Source of the DNA: Spirochaetaceae bacterium
Lineage (GTDB): Bacteria; Spirochaetota; Spirochaetia; Treponematales; Rectinemataceae
DNA length: 64,000 nt
Direction: 5' to 3'
NCBI GenBank assembly: GCA_026418115.1
Contig: JAOABY010000002.1
Span: 1-64,000, forward strand
The notes under the pieces were generated by a model that saw nothing but the letters and a program-made list of their open reading frames with translations, did not search any database and had not been told where the DNA came from. The stretch's first letter is position 1. Each line of letters begins with the position of its first letter. The translations under genes and the position numbers were made by a program. Shown piece by piece: positions 36,716-45,303 of this stretch.

Positions 36716-39700
36716 GCATGTACCTCCACAAGATAACGGTGCTCTGCCCATACGGTGCGTGCCAGGGCGATCATGGCCCTCTCTCCCGTGCGCGAAACAA
36801 CGCCGTTCCAGGCAGGATACGGCAGTTCGACCACCGGTCCGGCAACCGCCGATCTCAGTACAAGGGTTGGACGGTCTTCATCATCGCAGAAGGCAAAGCC
36901 TGCGTTCTGCGAGGCAGCCAGCTCTTCCCTGCTGTCGAACAGCGTAGGCTTGCCGCTGTATGGCTCGCCATTCCAGGGGCAGAAGAAGCCGCAGTTGCCA
37001 CACTCATTGCAGAGGCGGTCGATATGCAGAATCTGTGCAGGCTGGTCGAAGGCACGGCCAGTTTCAAGCACCATGTTGGAGCGGTTCGGGCAGACCTCGA
37101 CACAGCGCAGGCATGCCGAGTCGCAGTGCAGACAGCGTTCGGCTTCACGGACAACGAACTCTGGGTCTCCCGATGCGAGAGAGGGCAGGAATGCTCCGCG
37201 GCTTGCGCGCGCTTCCGGTGACCATGCAGGGGCGCGGTAGTCCTGATCAGCCGGCTCAATGCCGTGACGGGCCAGTATTGCACGCGCAGCTGCACGGCCG
37301 TCTGCCTCTGCCGCAATAATGGAGGAAGGACCGCGCCGTGCATCTCCTCCTACATAGACACCGGGTGCTGCTTCCATGGTCTTGGGATCTGCAACCGGCA
37401 GGCCATTCCGGCCAATTTCGATGCCACATGCCTTGAAGAATTCGGGATCGGGCTCCTCACCAACCGCCGTGACGAGAAGATCGCAGGGCAGGCTGAAGGT
37501 TTCCTCGGTTGGCACTGGTTTTCGCCTGCCGGAGGCATCCTTCTCACCCAGTTTCATGCGTCTGAGCGTGACGGTGCCTGCATCCATGCTTTCCGGCAGA
37601 CTGAGCTCGAGGAAAACCTCATCTTCTGTTCCCTGAGCCTGTGCAAGCGCCTGTGCCTCATGCAGCGAGAGAGAAAGCTCTTCGAGATCGGCCGGCATCT
37701 CGCGACGTGTCCGTCGATATGACCAGCGAACAGATACGACGCCAGGAATCCGTACCGCCATGCGGACTGCATCGCACGCCGTATTGCCGCCGCCTACTAC
37801 GAGCACATTCCTGATGCCCTGCATGGATGCCATGCCTTCCTGCATGCAGGCTTCCAGGAAGTCCAAGGCATGGACTACCTTGATTCCTTCACCCTGTAGA
37901 GGAAGTTCCCTTGCTCTGGCAGCGCCGGAGGCGATGAACAGGCTGTCAAAGCCCTGGCGCAGCAGTTCATCGGGGTTTCGTATCTCCACGCCGAATCTGA
38001 AAGTCACTCCCAGCTTTTCGAGCCGCTGCACATCCGCTGCCAGATCCTCTCGGGCAATTCTGAAAGAGGGAATGATGTGGGCAGGCACGCCACCCGGGGC
38101 AGGCCTCCGATCGAACACCACGACTTTCTGTCCATGATGGGCAAGATGCCAGGCGCAGGCCAGACCTGCAGGTCCGGCACCGATTACCGCGGTTGCGCCT
38201 CGGGGAACATGGGGGTATGCGGGCTGCATGTTGTCCACTGGTCTGGCTGCACGAACGGTGGCGAGTTTGACGTCTCTGATTCGTACTGCTCCTTCATAAT
38301 CGACTCTTGAGCAGTGCTCCTGACAGACATGGTCGCAGAGGACGCCGGTGATGGCAGGCAGTGGATTGTCCGACAGGATGATGGCGAGCCCCCGGTCGGC
38401 ATCTCCTGCTCCAGTTGCCGCAATGTACGCAGGTGCCTTCTGATGCACAGGACATGCCTCAATACATGGGGCAGCGAAGCAGTCGAACAGGGGAAGCGGA
38501 CCGGCGATGGCAGCGGTACCTTCCTTCCATTCCCTGCGGTACCAGGGTGCATCAAAGACACCTTCTGCAAGGGCATCGAGCGCCACGGGGTCGGAAGTGT
38601 CCGGCGCAAACTGCAAGGCATGGAGTACCTGCCTGACCATGTGGGCCATACGCTGGTAACCGCCCGGTTTGAGCAGATCGGTAGCGATGGTGAGCGGGCC
38701 CAGCCCGGCCTTGATAAGATCGGCTGCGTTGTAGGCGGCCACTCCACCGCAATAGGAGAAACGTGCAGCGAATTCAGGCACTGCCTTTGCAAGTTTCGCA
38801 GCCAGATGAATGGTGAGGGGGAAGAGAGCCCTACCGGACATGTAGCGCTCGCCTCCCGGCAGTCGGCAGCCATCGTTCACATTGGCGAGAGTATTCGACA
38901 GCTTGATGCCGAAACGTCTTCCCCGCGCGGCTGCAGTTTCACTCAGGCTCCGGATGAGACGGATGGCGATATCAAACTGCAGGTCATGCTCGAAACTTTC
39001 GCGCTTGAGGACTATGTCAGTCCATCCGAGTCTGTTCAGAATGCTGCGCGCTTCATCGAAGCCCAGCAGTGTCGGATTGAGCTTGATGTAGGTGTCGAAG
39101 CCTTTTTCCTCCAGAAGGTAGCGCCCGATCCTTTCGATCTCATCAGGCGGGCAGCCATGCATGGTGGAGAGGGTGACCGAATGTACTGGCCTCACCGGCA
39201 TGTGCGCCGCTATTTCCCGAGCCTTCTCCCGCTGTTCCTCACCAAAGGCAAGGCCGAACAAATCGCTCTCCACAAAGCTGGAAAGCTGCTGGATGGCTGC
39301 TTCCCAGTAGGCTGTGTTTTCCGGCCTTCGCATGCCCTCGATGAAGGCGTCCATCTTTTCGCTCTTTATGCCCTCCAGGGTGTAGCCAACCGACATGTTG
39401 AACATGAAGTCGCCGGGTTTGTGCGACCACATGCGCGCAAGCAGGTTGATCGTCAGCCAGGCATTGAGGTATTCCATGCGGGCCTGGTCCAGGGTGAGCT
39501 CGGTCGACCATTCGACGTTATGGCCTTCATCAAGCGCATCGATGCAGGGTTTCTCAATATCGAGCGTGTCGTTGACCTGGACGGTCTTGAGCTCGAAGAC
39601 ACGGGCGCCGGAAAGATAGGCTGCGATCAGGTTCGGCGCGATCTGGGTATGCGGACCCGCTGCAGGCCCCAGAGGGATGCTGACGCTGGAGGACATTACC

Positions 39701-39846
39701 TTCAGGCCGGATGACTCCTTCTCCTGTGCAAACACATGGCGCCAGGTGGACTCCGGTATCTCGAAGATAGTCTTCTTGGCGAGGTACTCGCCTGCCAGGC
39801 GCTCCAGCAGGGCAGGCAAGGCAGTCGTTTTCATCACTTTGCTCAT
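36712..39846 (-). CDS. ygfK: YgfK, large iron-sulfur flavoprotein (annotated as putative selenate reductase subunit)
   Basis: 1,044 residues. The N-terminal half resembles dihydroorotate/dihydropyrimidine dehydrogenase barrels (SIPLGPAAGPHTQ, STMHGCPPDEIERI). The middle is GltD-like: cysteine clusters CIEACPVHQKAP and CDHVCQEHC, FAD motif VIGAGPAGLAC and NAD(P)H motif VVGGGNTACDA. The C-terminus has two 4Fe-4S clusters (CLHCDSACLRCVEVCP, CNECGNCGFFCP). It probably moves electrons from NAD(P)H to a ring-reduction step in urate degradation. Start at 39846 overlaps the hyuA stop and follows GTGGGGG. Confidence 0.93.
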   Translation of the reverse strand: MSKVMKTTALPALLERLAGEYLAKKTIFEIPESTWRHVFAQEKESSGLKVMSSSVSIPLGPAAGPHTQIAPNLIAAYLSGARVFELKTVQVNDTLDIEKPCIDALDEGHNVEWSTELTLDQARMEYLNAWLTINLLARMWSHKPGDFMFNMSVGYTLEGIKSEKMDAFIEGMRRPENTAYWEAAIQQLSSFVESDLFGLAFGEEQREKAREIAAHMPVRPVHSVTLSTMHGCPPDEIERIGRYLLEEKGFDTYIKLNPTLLGFDEARSILNRLGWTDIVLKRESFEHDLQFDIAIRLIRSLSETAAARGRRFGIKLSNTLANVNDGCRLPGGERYMSGRALFPLTIHLAAKLAKAVPEFAARFSYCGGVAAYNAADLIKAGLGPLTIATDLLKPGGYQRMAHMVRQVLHALQFAPDTSDPVALDALAEGVFDAPWYRREWKEGTAAIAGPLPLFDCFAAPCIEACPVHQKAPAYIAATGAGDADRGLAIILSDNPLPAITGVLCDHVCQEHCSRVDYEGAVRIRDVKLATVRAARPVDNMQPAYPHVPRGATAVIGAGPAGLACAWHLAHHGQKVVVFDRRPAPGGVPAHIIPSFRIAREDLAADVQRLEKLGVTFRFGVEIRNPDELLRQGFDSLFIASGAARARELPLQGEGIKVVHALDFLEACMQEGMASMQGIRNVLVVGGGNTACDAVRMAVRIPGVVSVRWSYRRTRREMPADLEELSLSLHEAQALAQAQGTEDEVFLELSLPESMDAGTVTLRRMKLGEKDASGRRKPVPTEETFSLPCDLLVTAVGEEPDPEFFKACGIEIGRNGLPVADPKTMEAAPGVYVGGDARRGPSSIIAAEADGRAAARAILARHGIEPADQDYRAPAWSPEARASRGAFLPSLASGDPEFVVREAERCLHCDSACLRCVEVCPNRSNMVLETGRAFDQPAQILHIDRLCNECGNCGFFCPWNGEPYSGKPTLFDSREELAASQNAGFAFCDDEDRPTLVLRSAVAGPVVELPYPAWNGVVSRTGERAMIALARTVWAEHRYLVEVHA

Positions 39847-41258
39847 CGATACCCCCACGTTATGAATCTTCCATAGCCGGGGCGGGCGAGAATGGCCCCA
39901 GCGTCACTTGTCAAAGTCGCGTTTCCAGTGCCGCCAAGTCTGGCTGCGAGCAATTGCCCGGCAAATACGCACTGGCCGCGCACGAATGTACCTTCTATAC
40001 GGCCTGCAAGCCTCATGCCGGCGAAGGGTGTAATGGTGCTCTTGCTCATCATGGATGAGGGAGTAAACCAGGTGGTGCGCTCCGGATTGACCAGCACGAT
40101 ATCAGCATCTTTGCCGGGTGCCAGTGATCCCTTGCCCTGCCAGATGCCGTATCTTCTGGCTGCTGCACCGCTCGTTACGTCGAGGAAGCGTGCAAGGGTG
40201 AGGCGCCGGGCGAACAACCCTTCCGAAAGCAGGTAGGGGAACATGGTTCCCGTGCCGGGGATTCCGCCATAGGCAGTGAGCGGATTGCCAGTGAATTTTT
40301 CGTAGTCGGGTGCGCCGGCATGATCTGAGGCTACAAAGGCAATGAGCCCTTCCTGGAGCATATGCCACAGCAGCGCCTTCTGTTCAGGCGACTTCACGGG
40401 AGGAGCCGTCTTGAGGGCTGCATCATGGCGCATGAAATCGTGCTCATCGAAGGCGAGGTAGTGAGCGCATGTCTCGCAGGAAGCGCCGCGTCCGACCGCG
40501 ACCTTTGCTGCTTCTGCCGTGCCGACGTGCACGATGTGGAGTTGTTTGGCATGCATGCCGGCAAGGCGCACTGCACGCCGCACTGCGGCGATTTCAGCTT
40601 CCATTGGTCTGGTTGCATAGTAGTCTATCCACTGGGGCGCAGACGAACCGCGAAGCTGCTGGCGTTCTCTGGCAGCCTGCTCTACAACGTCCGGATCCTC
40701 AGCGTGCAGGAGAAGAGGACGGCCTGCCTCGGCGCAAGCCTGTATCGCTGCTGCGAAGGCTGCGTCATCCACGGCGGGGAAGGTATCCATGCCTGATATG
40801 AAGTAGCACTTGAAGCCAACTACCCGTTCTGCAAGTGCATGGACATGTTCACGCATTTTTTCCGGCGTAATGCCTCCATGGATGCCGCCGTAGAAAGCAT
40901 AGTCTACCAGAGCCTTTTCCCGTATCACCGACAGCTTGTGCTCCAGTGCGTGCAGGCTGGTGACCGGCGGCAGCGAGGTGCAGGGCATATCCACCACAGT
41001 CGTCACGCCTCCCCTGGCGGCTTCGGCTGAACCATGCAGGAAATCTTCCCTGTGGGTAAAGCCGGGTTCATCGAAATGCACATGAGGATCAATGGCTCCT
41101 GGGAATACCAGCATGCCTTGCGCGTCGATGGTCTCCGCTTCTTCGTGAGGCGAGCCTGACTCTCTGATCCAGGCGATCTTGCCATCCTGGATGCCGATAT
41201 CAACCTTCCGGAAATCCTTTTCGCCGGGAAGGGCGGCAGCAGCATTCGTGATAACCAT
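39843..41258 (-). CDS. Cyclic amidohydrolase (HyuA/allantoinase/dihydroorotase type)
   Basis: 471 residues. Metal ligands DPHVHFDEPG, the carboxylated-lysine region VGFKCYF, LLLHAEDP, LHIVHVGT and ASDHAG. It opens a cyclic ureide or dihydropyrimidine-like ring. It corresponds by position to hyuA of the purine cluster, although the DPHVHFDEPG and ETCAHYL motifs are close to allantoinases. It is separated from the molybdenum subunit by 4 bp. Confidence 0.88.
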   Translation of the reverse strand: MVITNAAAALPGEKDFRKVDIGIQDGKIAWIRESGSPHEEAETIDAQGMLVFPGAIDPHVHFDEPGFTHREDFLHGSAEAARGGVTTVVDMPCTSLPPVTSLHALEHKLSVIREKALVDYAFYGGIHGGITPEKMREHVHALAERVVGFKCYFISGMDTFPAVDDAAFAAAIQACAEAGRPLLLHAEDPDVVEQAARERQQLRGSSAPQWIDYYATRPMEAEIAAVRRAVRLAGMHAKQLHIVHVGTAEAAKVAVGRGASCETCAHYLAFDEHDFMRHDAALKTAPPVKSPEQKALLWHMLQEGLIAFVASDHAGAPDYEKFTGNPLTAYGGIPGTGTMFPYLLSEGLFARRLTLARFLDVTSGAAARRYGIWQGKGSLAPGKDADIVLVNPERTTWFTPSSMMSKSTITPFAGMRLAGRIEGTFVRGQCVFAGQLLAARLGGTGNATLTSDAGAILARPGYGRFITWGYR

Positions 41259-41262
41259 TATT

Positions 41263-43623
41263 TCAGCCTTCCTTTCCAGCCAGAAGCTGCGAAACCTTCT
41301 CCGGAATAAGAGGAAGGTTGTAGTACTCGATACCGGTTCCGCGAGCTGCTCTTACCGCATCCAGCACGGCAAAATAGCCGGCAATGCCGTACTGCAGGGG
41401 AGGCTCGCCCACCGCCTTGGAGTTGTAGGGTGTGGTGGGATTTTCCACTGGCGGTAGGAACTCGATATCGATCTCGCCCGGCATGAATTCATTGTCAGGT
41501 ACCTTGTAGGTCGACAGAGTATCGGAAAGCGGTTTGCCCTTGCCATCGAAGCGGAGGTCCTCAAGCAGCGCCCATCCCAGGCCCTGGGCAAGTGCGCCTT
41601 CCACCTGTCCTCTGTCCACCGAGACATCGATACTGTCGCCGATGTCGTGCACGATGGTCACCCGGTCGAGTCGGTAGGTATGGCGCAGAAGATCTATGGT
41701 CGCTTCCACCAATGCCGCTCCATAGACGTGGTAGGCAAATGGCTTGCCCCGTTCGGCCTTCATGTCGTACTGCAGGAAGGGAGTCGCGAAGAAGCCGTGC
41801 GCGGACAGATCGATGCGGGCCTGATGTGCCGCTTCAATCAGGCTCTCCCATCGCAGGCTGGTTGGCTGTCCCCTGCGGTAGATCATGCCATTCGCGATGT
41901 CCAGTTCCTCTGGCGAAGCGTCAAGCATTTCTGCAGCCTTTGCGAGCAGTCGGGAGCGAATCTCCGTGCAGGCAATCCGTGCAGCCTGGCCGTTCAGATC
42001 CGAGCCTGTGCTTGCTGCGGTTGGTACCGTATTGGCGACAGTGAGCGTCGTGGTGCGCTGGACGTGCACCTTCTCGATGGGCACCCCGAGGGTCCGTGCT
42101 GCAACAAGGGCGACCTTTCTTGCCACCTGCTGTCCCATCTCGATGGCACCCGTACTGACAAGGACTGAGCCATCGCTGTAGACATGTACCAGCGCTCCTC
42201 CCTGATTCATCATAAGCTTGGTGAAGCTGATGCCGAATGCCACAGGGATCATGGCCAGGCCTTTCTTCTCCAGTCGGTGAGTGGCGTTGAAGTCGTTCAC
42301 GCGCTGTCTGGCCTGGAGGTAGTGCGCCTTGTCGAGCAGGCGCTCGACTGCCTCGCTCGCCCGCACGCGCTCGAGCTTCATGCCATAGTAGGTCTCGTCT
42401 CCCTCTCGGTAGAGGTTCCTGCGCTTGATCTCCACAGGGTCGACACCCATGCGCTGCGCCAGGGCATCGATTGCCGATTCGATCACGAAAAATGCCTGAG
42501 GAGCTCCAAACCCGCGGAATGCAGTAAAAGAAGGCAGATTGGTGCGGCACATAAGGCCGGTAACCCTGACGTTGGGAACCTTGTAGGCTCCCGTGGCGTG
42601 AAGCACCGTGCGTCCCAGAATAGCCGGAGACAGGTCACAGGTGCAACCCGAGTTCTGATAGTAGGTGGCCTCAAAGGCGAGAATCATGCCGTTGCGGTCG
42701 GCGCCGATGCGGAAATCGCTGGAGTAGGGGTGCCGCTTGCCGGTCGCGCGCATGTCTTCCTTGCGGTTGAGGTAGAGTTCCACAGGTCTGCCGGTGATCC
42801 ACGCTGCCAGGGCTGCCAGTGATGCCCAGTTGGCAGCCTGGTCTTCCTTGCCGCCAAAGGCGCCTCCAAGCCTGCGGGCTTCAACTTCAACCATATTCAT
42901 GGGCAGGCCAAGCACCGTCGCCACTGCACGCTGAACACCTGTCGGTCCCTGGGTACTGGATATCACCCGTACCCGCCTGCCATCGATCACTTCTGCGATG
43001 GCCCCCTGGGTTTCCAGGTACACATGCTCCTGGCCACCAGAATCTACCCTTCCTTCCACTACATAGTCGCAGCGGGCAAAGGCGTCCTCTACGTTCCCAT
43101 AGGCTATGGTACGCGGTGGGAAGATGAGGTCTCCCTTTGCTGCTGCTTCTCGCGGATCGAGTACGGCAGGCAGCTCTTCGCTTGCAATGGTAATGAGGCT
43201 TGCAGCCCTGCGGGCAAGAGATCTGGTAGCGGCAACAACGAGTACCAGAGGCTGGCCCCAGTATTCCCATTCTTCTTCGGGAAGCAGAGGCTCATCAGCC
43301 TTGTTGGTGCCAATCTGATTCGTGCCGGGGATGTCTTTTGCCGTGATGATCCGCACCGAGGGGTCGAGTGCGAGGGCTGCTTCGGTGTGAAGTGCTAGAA
43401 TTCGGCCTCTCGCACTATCGGAGAGGCGCACTGCTGCCTGCAGACAGCCTGCAGGCAGGGGAATATCATCAATATACTGAGTAGCTCCCGTCACATTCGG
43501 CACTGATTCGGGCACGACTCCAGAACCAGCTGCCATGGCAGCAGCTTTCGTGGAAGCCGGAGCCGCGCTCCCATCGGAGGTTGCGGATTCCATGGATTTT
43601 CTGTGGTGTGCTGCATGGTTCAT
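41263..43623 (-). CDS. Xanthine dehydrogenase-type molybdenum-binding subunit
   Basis: 786 residues. Molybdopterin motifs GGAFGGKEDQA and TAFRGFGAPQA, plus RKEDMRATGKRHPY and VGEPPLQYG. The Glu of RKEDM, Arg of FRGFG and Glu of GEPPL correspond to the purine-orienting and catalytic residues of milk xanthine oxidase. It should hydroxylate hypoxanthine/xanthine or a related heterocycle. An N-terminal tail of about 40 residues precedes the conserved VTGATQYIDD. Start overlaps the upstream stop by four bases. No in-frame TGA suggests selenocysteine. Confidence 0.92.
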   Translation of the reverse strand: MNHAAHHRKSMESATSDGSAAPASTKAAAMAAGSGVVPESVPNVTGATQYIDDIPLPAGCLQAAVRLSDSARGRILALHTEAALALDPSVRIITAKDIPGTNQIGTNKADEPLLPEEEWEYWGQPLVLVVAATRSLARRAASLITIASEELPAVLDPREAAAKGDLIFPPRTIAYGNVEDAFARCDYVVEGRVDSGGQEHVYLETQGAIAEVIDGRRVRVISSTQGPTGVQRAVATVLGLPMNMVEVEARRLGGAFGGKEDQAANWASLAALAAWITGRPVELYLNRKEDMRATGKRHPYSSDFRIGADRNGMILAFEATYYQNSGCTCDLSPAILGRTVLHATGAYKVPNVRVTGLMCRTNLPSFTAFRGFGAPQAFFVIESAIDALAQRMGVDPVEIKRRNLYREGDETYYGMKLERVRASEAVERLLDKAHYLQARQRVNDFNATHRLEKKGLAMIPVAFGISFTKLMMNQGGALVHVYSDGSVLVSTGAIEMGQQVARKVALVAARTLGVPIEKVHVQRTTTLTVANTVPTAASTGSDLNGQAARIACTEIRSRLLAKAAEMLDASPEELDIANGMIYRRGQPTSLRWESLIEAAHQARIDLSAHGFFATPFLQYDMKAERGKPFAYHVYGAALVEATIDLLRHTYRLDRVTIVHDIGDSIDVSVDRGQVEGALAQGLGWALLEDLRFDGKGKPLSDTLSTYKVPDNEFMPGEIDIEFLPPVENPTTPYNSKAVGEPPLQYGIAGYFAVLDAVRAARGTGIEYYNLPLIPEKVSQLLAGKEG

Positions 43624-45134
43624 GGGAAGAGCTCCTCTGCAATACCGCTGGACTCAAAAAGGCGTACGAAGTGCGCCAGGATGAGCTGATGCACCATTCT
43701 GCGGCGATATTCCGCCGAACCTCGTACATCATCGATCGGGCTTACGGATGCAGCAGCGGCCTGCGCGGTTGCGAGTGCCAGTCGTGCGAGCGCCTTCGGG
43801 TCATCCTGAGGCACCATGGCACCTTCGAGAACATCCCTTGCTGCATCAGAAAGGATGGGAATGGGCGCAACACCGCCAAGGCTGAGCCGCACGCCCCTGC
43901 ACCTTCCTTCTTCTATCGTGAAGACCAGCGCCGTGTTGACAGCAGCGATGTCCAGGTTGCGCCGTTTGCTGATTTTCTCGAAGGAGAACTGCAGGGAGCC
44001 ATTGGCGCTGCGTCCTGCGGGCAGGCGGATAGCCTTGAGTACTTCACTTGGCGCAAGGTCGAGTTTTTTATACCCCAGGAAGAAGGCTTCGATGGGAATC
44101 AGTCGCTCACTGTCGGATGCCAGATCAGAGGGCGCGGTCACGAGTGTCGCGCCAAGAGCCATCAGCATTGCAGTCATGTCGGCTACAGGAGATGCATTGA
44201 CGATGTTGCCGCCAACAGTCGCAAGGTTGCGGATGAGCGTACTGGCGAATGCCGTTTCGTAGCGTGCAATGCCTGGTACTTCCGAGCGAACCAGAGGGGA
44301 AGAGAAAAAGTCGCGTACGGTTACTGCTGCTCCCACCTCCAGCCACTGCTGTTGGGCATCGGCATGGTAGCGAATATGAGCCAGGGCAGGATGACGCTTG
44401 ATCAGGAGTGGCGCAAAGCCGGCATCCGGATCGGGATTCCGGACATAGTAATCGGTCCCGCCTCCTACCACAGCCGAAGCGCCGATTCTCTCGCTTGGCT
44501 GCATCAAGGCAGTTGCAGGCGCAGCAAAATCCGCGGGGACGTGGCCCGGCCCTCTGGCAAGATACTCCAGCACCGAGGATGGCAGCACCTGAGCCTCGAC
44601 AAGTGCCTTGAGGCGTTCGACGGGATCGAGTGGCAGATCTGCAAATTCCTGCACCAGTCTCCGGGCCGCTCTTCGAATTGCTGCATAGCCGGTACAGCGG
44701 CAGAGATTGCCGTCCACGGCTCTCAGCGCCCCTGCGAGATCCGCTACCTGAGGCTCGGCGAGCCACGATGTCAGCGCCATGATGAAACCAGGCGTGCAGA
44801 ACCCGCACTGGCTTGCATTCTCATCGAGAAAGGCACGCATGACGGGTGTGAGCCCATCCCGGGCGCCTTCAACAAGACCTTCCAGGGTCAGCAGATGTTT
44901 TCCTTCAAGATCGCCGGTTGCGAGCAGGCAGGAAGGAACTGCCCGATAGCGGGGAATGCCTCCGGAAGTCCATTCACCGACTATGACGGCACAGGCTCCG
45001 CAATCGCCTTCGCGGCAGCCCTCCTTGGTTGCAGTGAGGTGGAGTTCCCCACGGATGACATCGAGCGCCGGTATACCTGGGGCTGCCTTGGCGACATGCC
45101 AAGAACTATTCACGAGCAATCGTACAGGTTCCAT
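43620..45134 (-). CDS. Xanthine dehydrogenase-type [2Fe-2S]/FAD subunit
   Basis: 504 residues fusing two [2Fe-2S] clusters to a FAD domain. Cluster ligands are GCREGDCGAC, SQCGFCTPG and NLCRCTGY (to about residue 155). FAD motifs are VVGGGTD and IRNLATVGGNI. Electrons pass from the molybdenum subunit through these centres to an acceptor. First gene of the degradative operon, with its own promoter about 25 nt upstream. No XdhC or cofactor-cytidylylation gene is adjacent. Confidence 0.92.
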   Translation of the reverse strand: MEPVRLLVNSSWHVAKAAPGIPALDVIRGELHLTATKEGCREGDCGACAVIVGEWTSGGIPRYRAVPSCLLATGDLEGKHLLTLEGLVEGARDGLTPVMRAFLDENASQCGFCTPGFIMALTSWLAEPQVADLAGALRAVDGNLCRCTGYAAIRRAARRLVQEFADLPLDPVERLKALVEAQVLPSSVLEYLARGPGHVPADFAAPATALMQPSERIGASAVVGGGTDYYVRNPDPDAGFAPLLIKRHPALAHIRYHADAQQQWLEVGAAVTVRDFFSSPLVRSEVPGIARYETAFASTLIRNLATVGGNIVNASPVADMTAMLMALGATLVTAPSDLASDSERLIPIEAFFLGYKKLDLAPSEVLKAIRLPAGRSANGSLQFSFEKISKRRNLDIAAVNTALVFTIEEGRCRGVRLSLGGVAPIPILSDAARDVLEGAMVPQDDPKALARLALATAQAAAASVSPIDDVRGSAEYRRRMVHQLILAHFVRLFESSGIAEELFP

Positions 45135-45159
45135 GATACTTTCAGCTCCCGAGTCGAAG

Positions 45160-45189
45160 ATTATACTACCGATTGCCGGATTCGTTCAG
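45160..45189 (-). promoter_or_regulatory. Promoter of the xanthine dehydrogenase operon
   Basis: On the minus strand CTGAAC (45189-45184), 18 bp, TATAAT (45165-45160), a perfect -10. Transcription is expected to start near 45153. Confidence 0.55.
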
Positions 45190-45201
45190 CAGGGGCACAG
45201 T

Positions 45202-45302
45202 CCACTGCGCACACTGCGAAGCCGGTTTCTGCCCCACATTGCATTTTGCAAAAAACGATAGTTTTCCCACTGCGCACACTACGAAGCCGGTTTCTGCCCC
45301 AC
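45202..45302. repeat. 36-bp direct repeat pair upstream of the xanthine dehydrogenase promoter
   Basis: Copies at 45202-45237 and 45267-45302 differ at one base (G/A). The 29 bp between them contain TTGCATTTTGCAA and AAAACGATAGTTTT, two small inverted repeats. Copy 1 ends 12 bp from the -35 box; copy 2 abuts the adenine deaminase stop. Possible activator sites or a regulated terminator. Confidence 0.8.
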
Positions 45303-45303
45303 C

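Noticed and set aside
41263-43623. Selenocysteine-containing molybdenum hydroxylase
   Set aside because: The frame has no internal TGA. Some cluster members are selenium-linked, but through a labile cofactor that sequence alone cannot show.
45202-45302. CRISPR array
   Set aside because: Only two copies of a 36-bp unit, no third repeat and no cas genes nearby.
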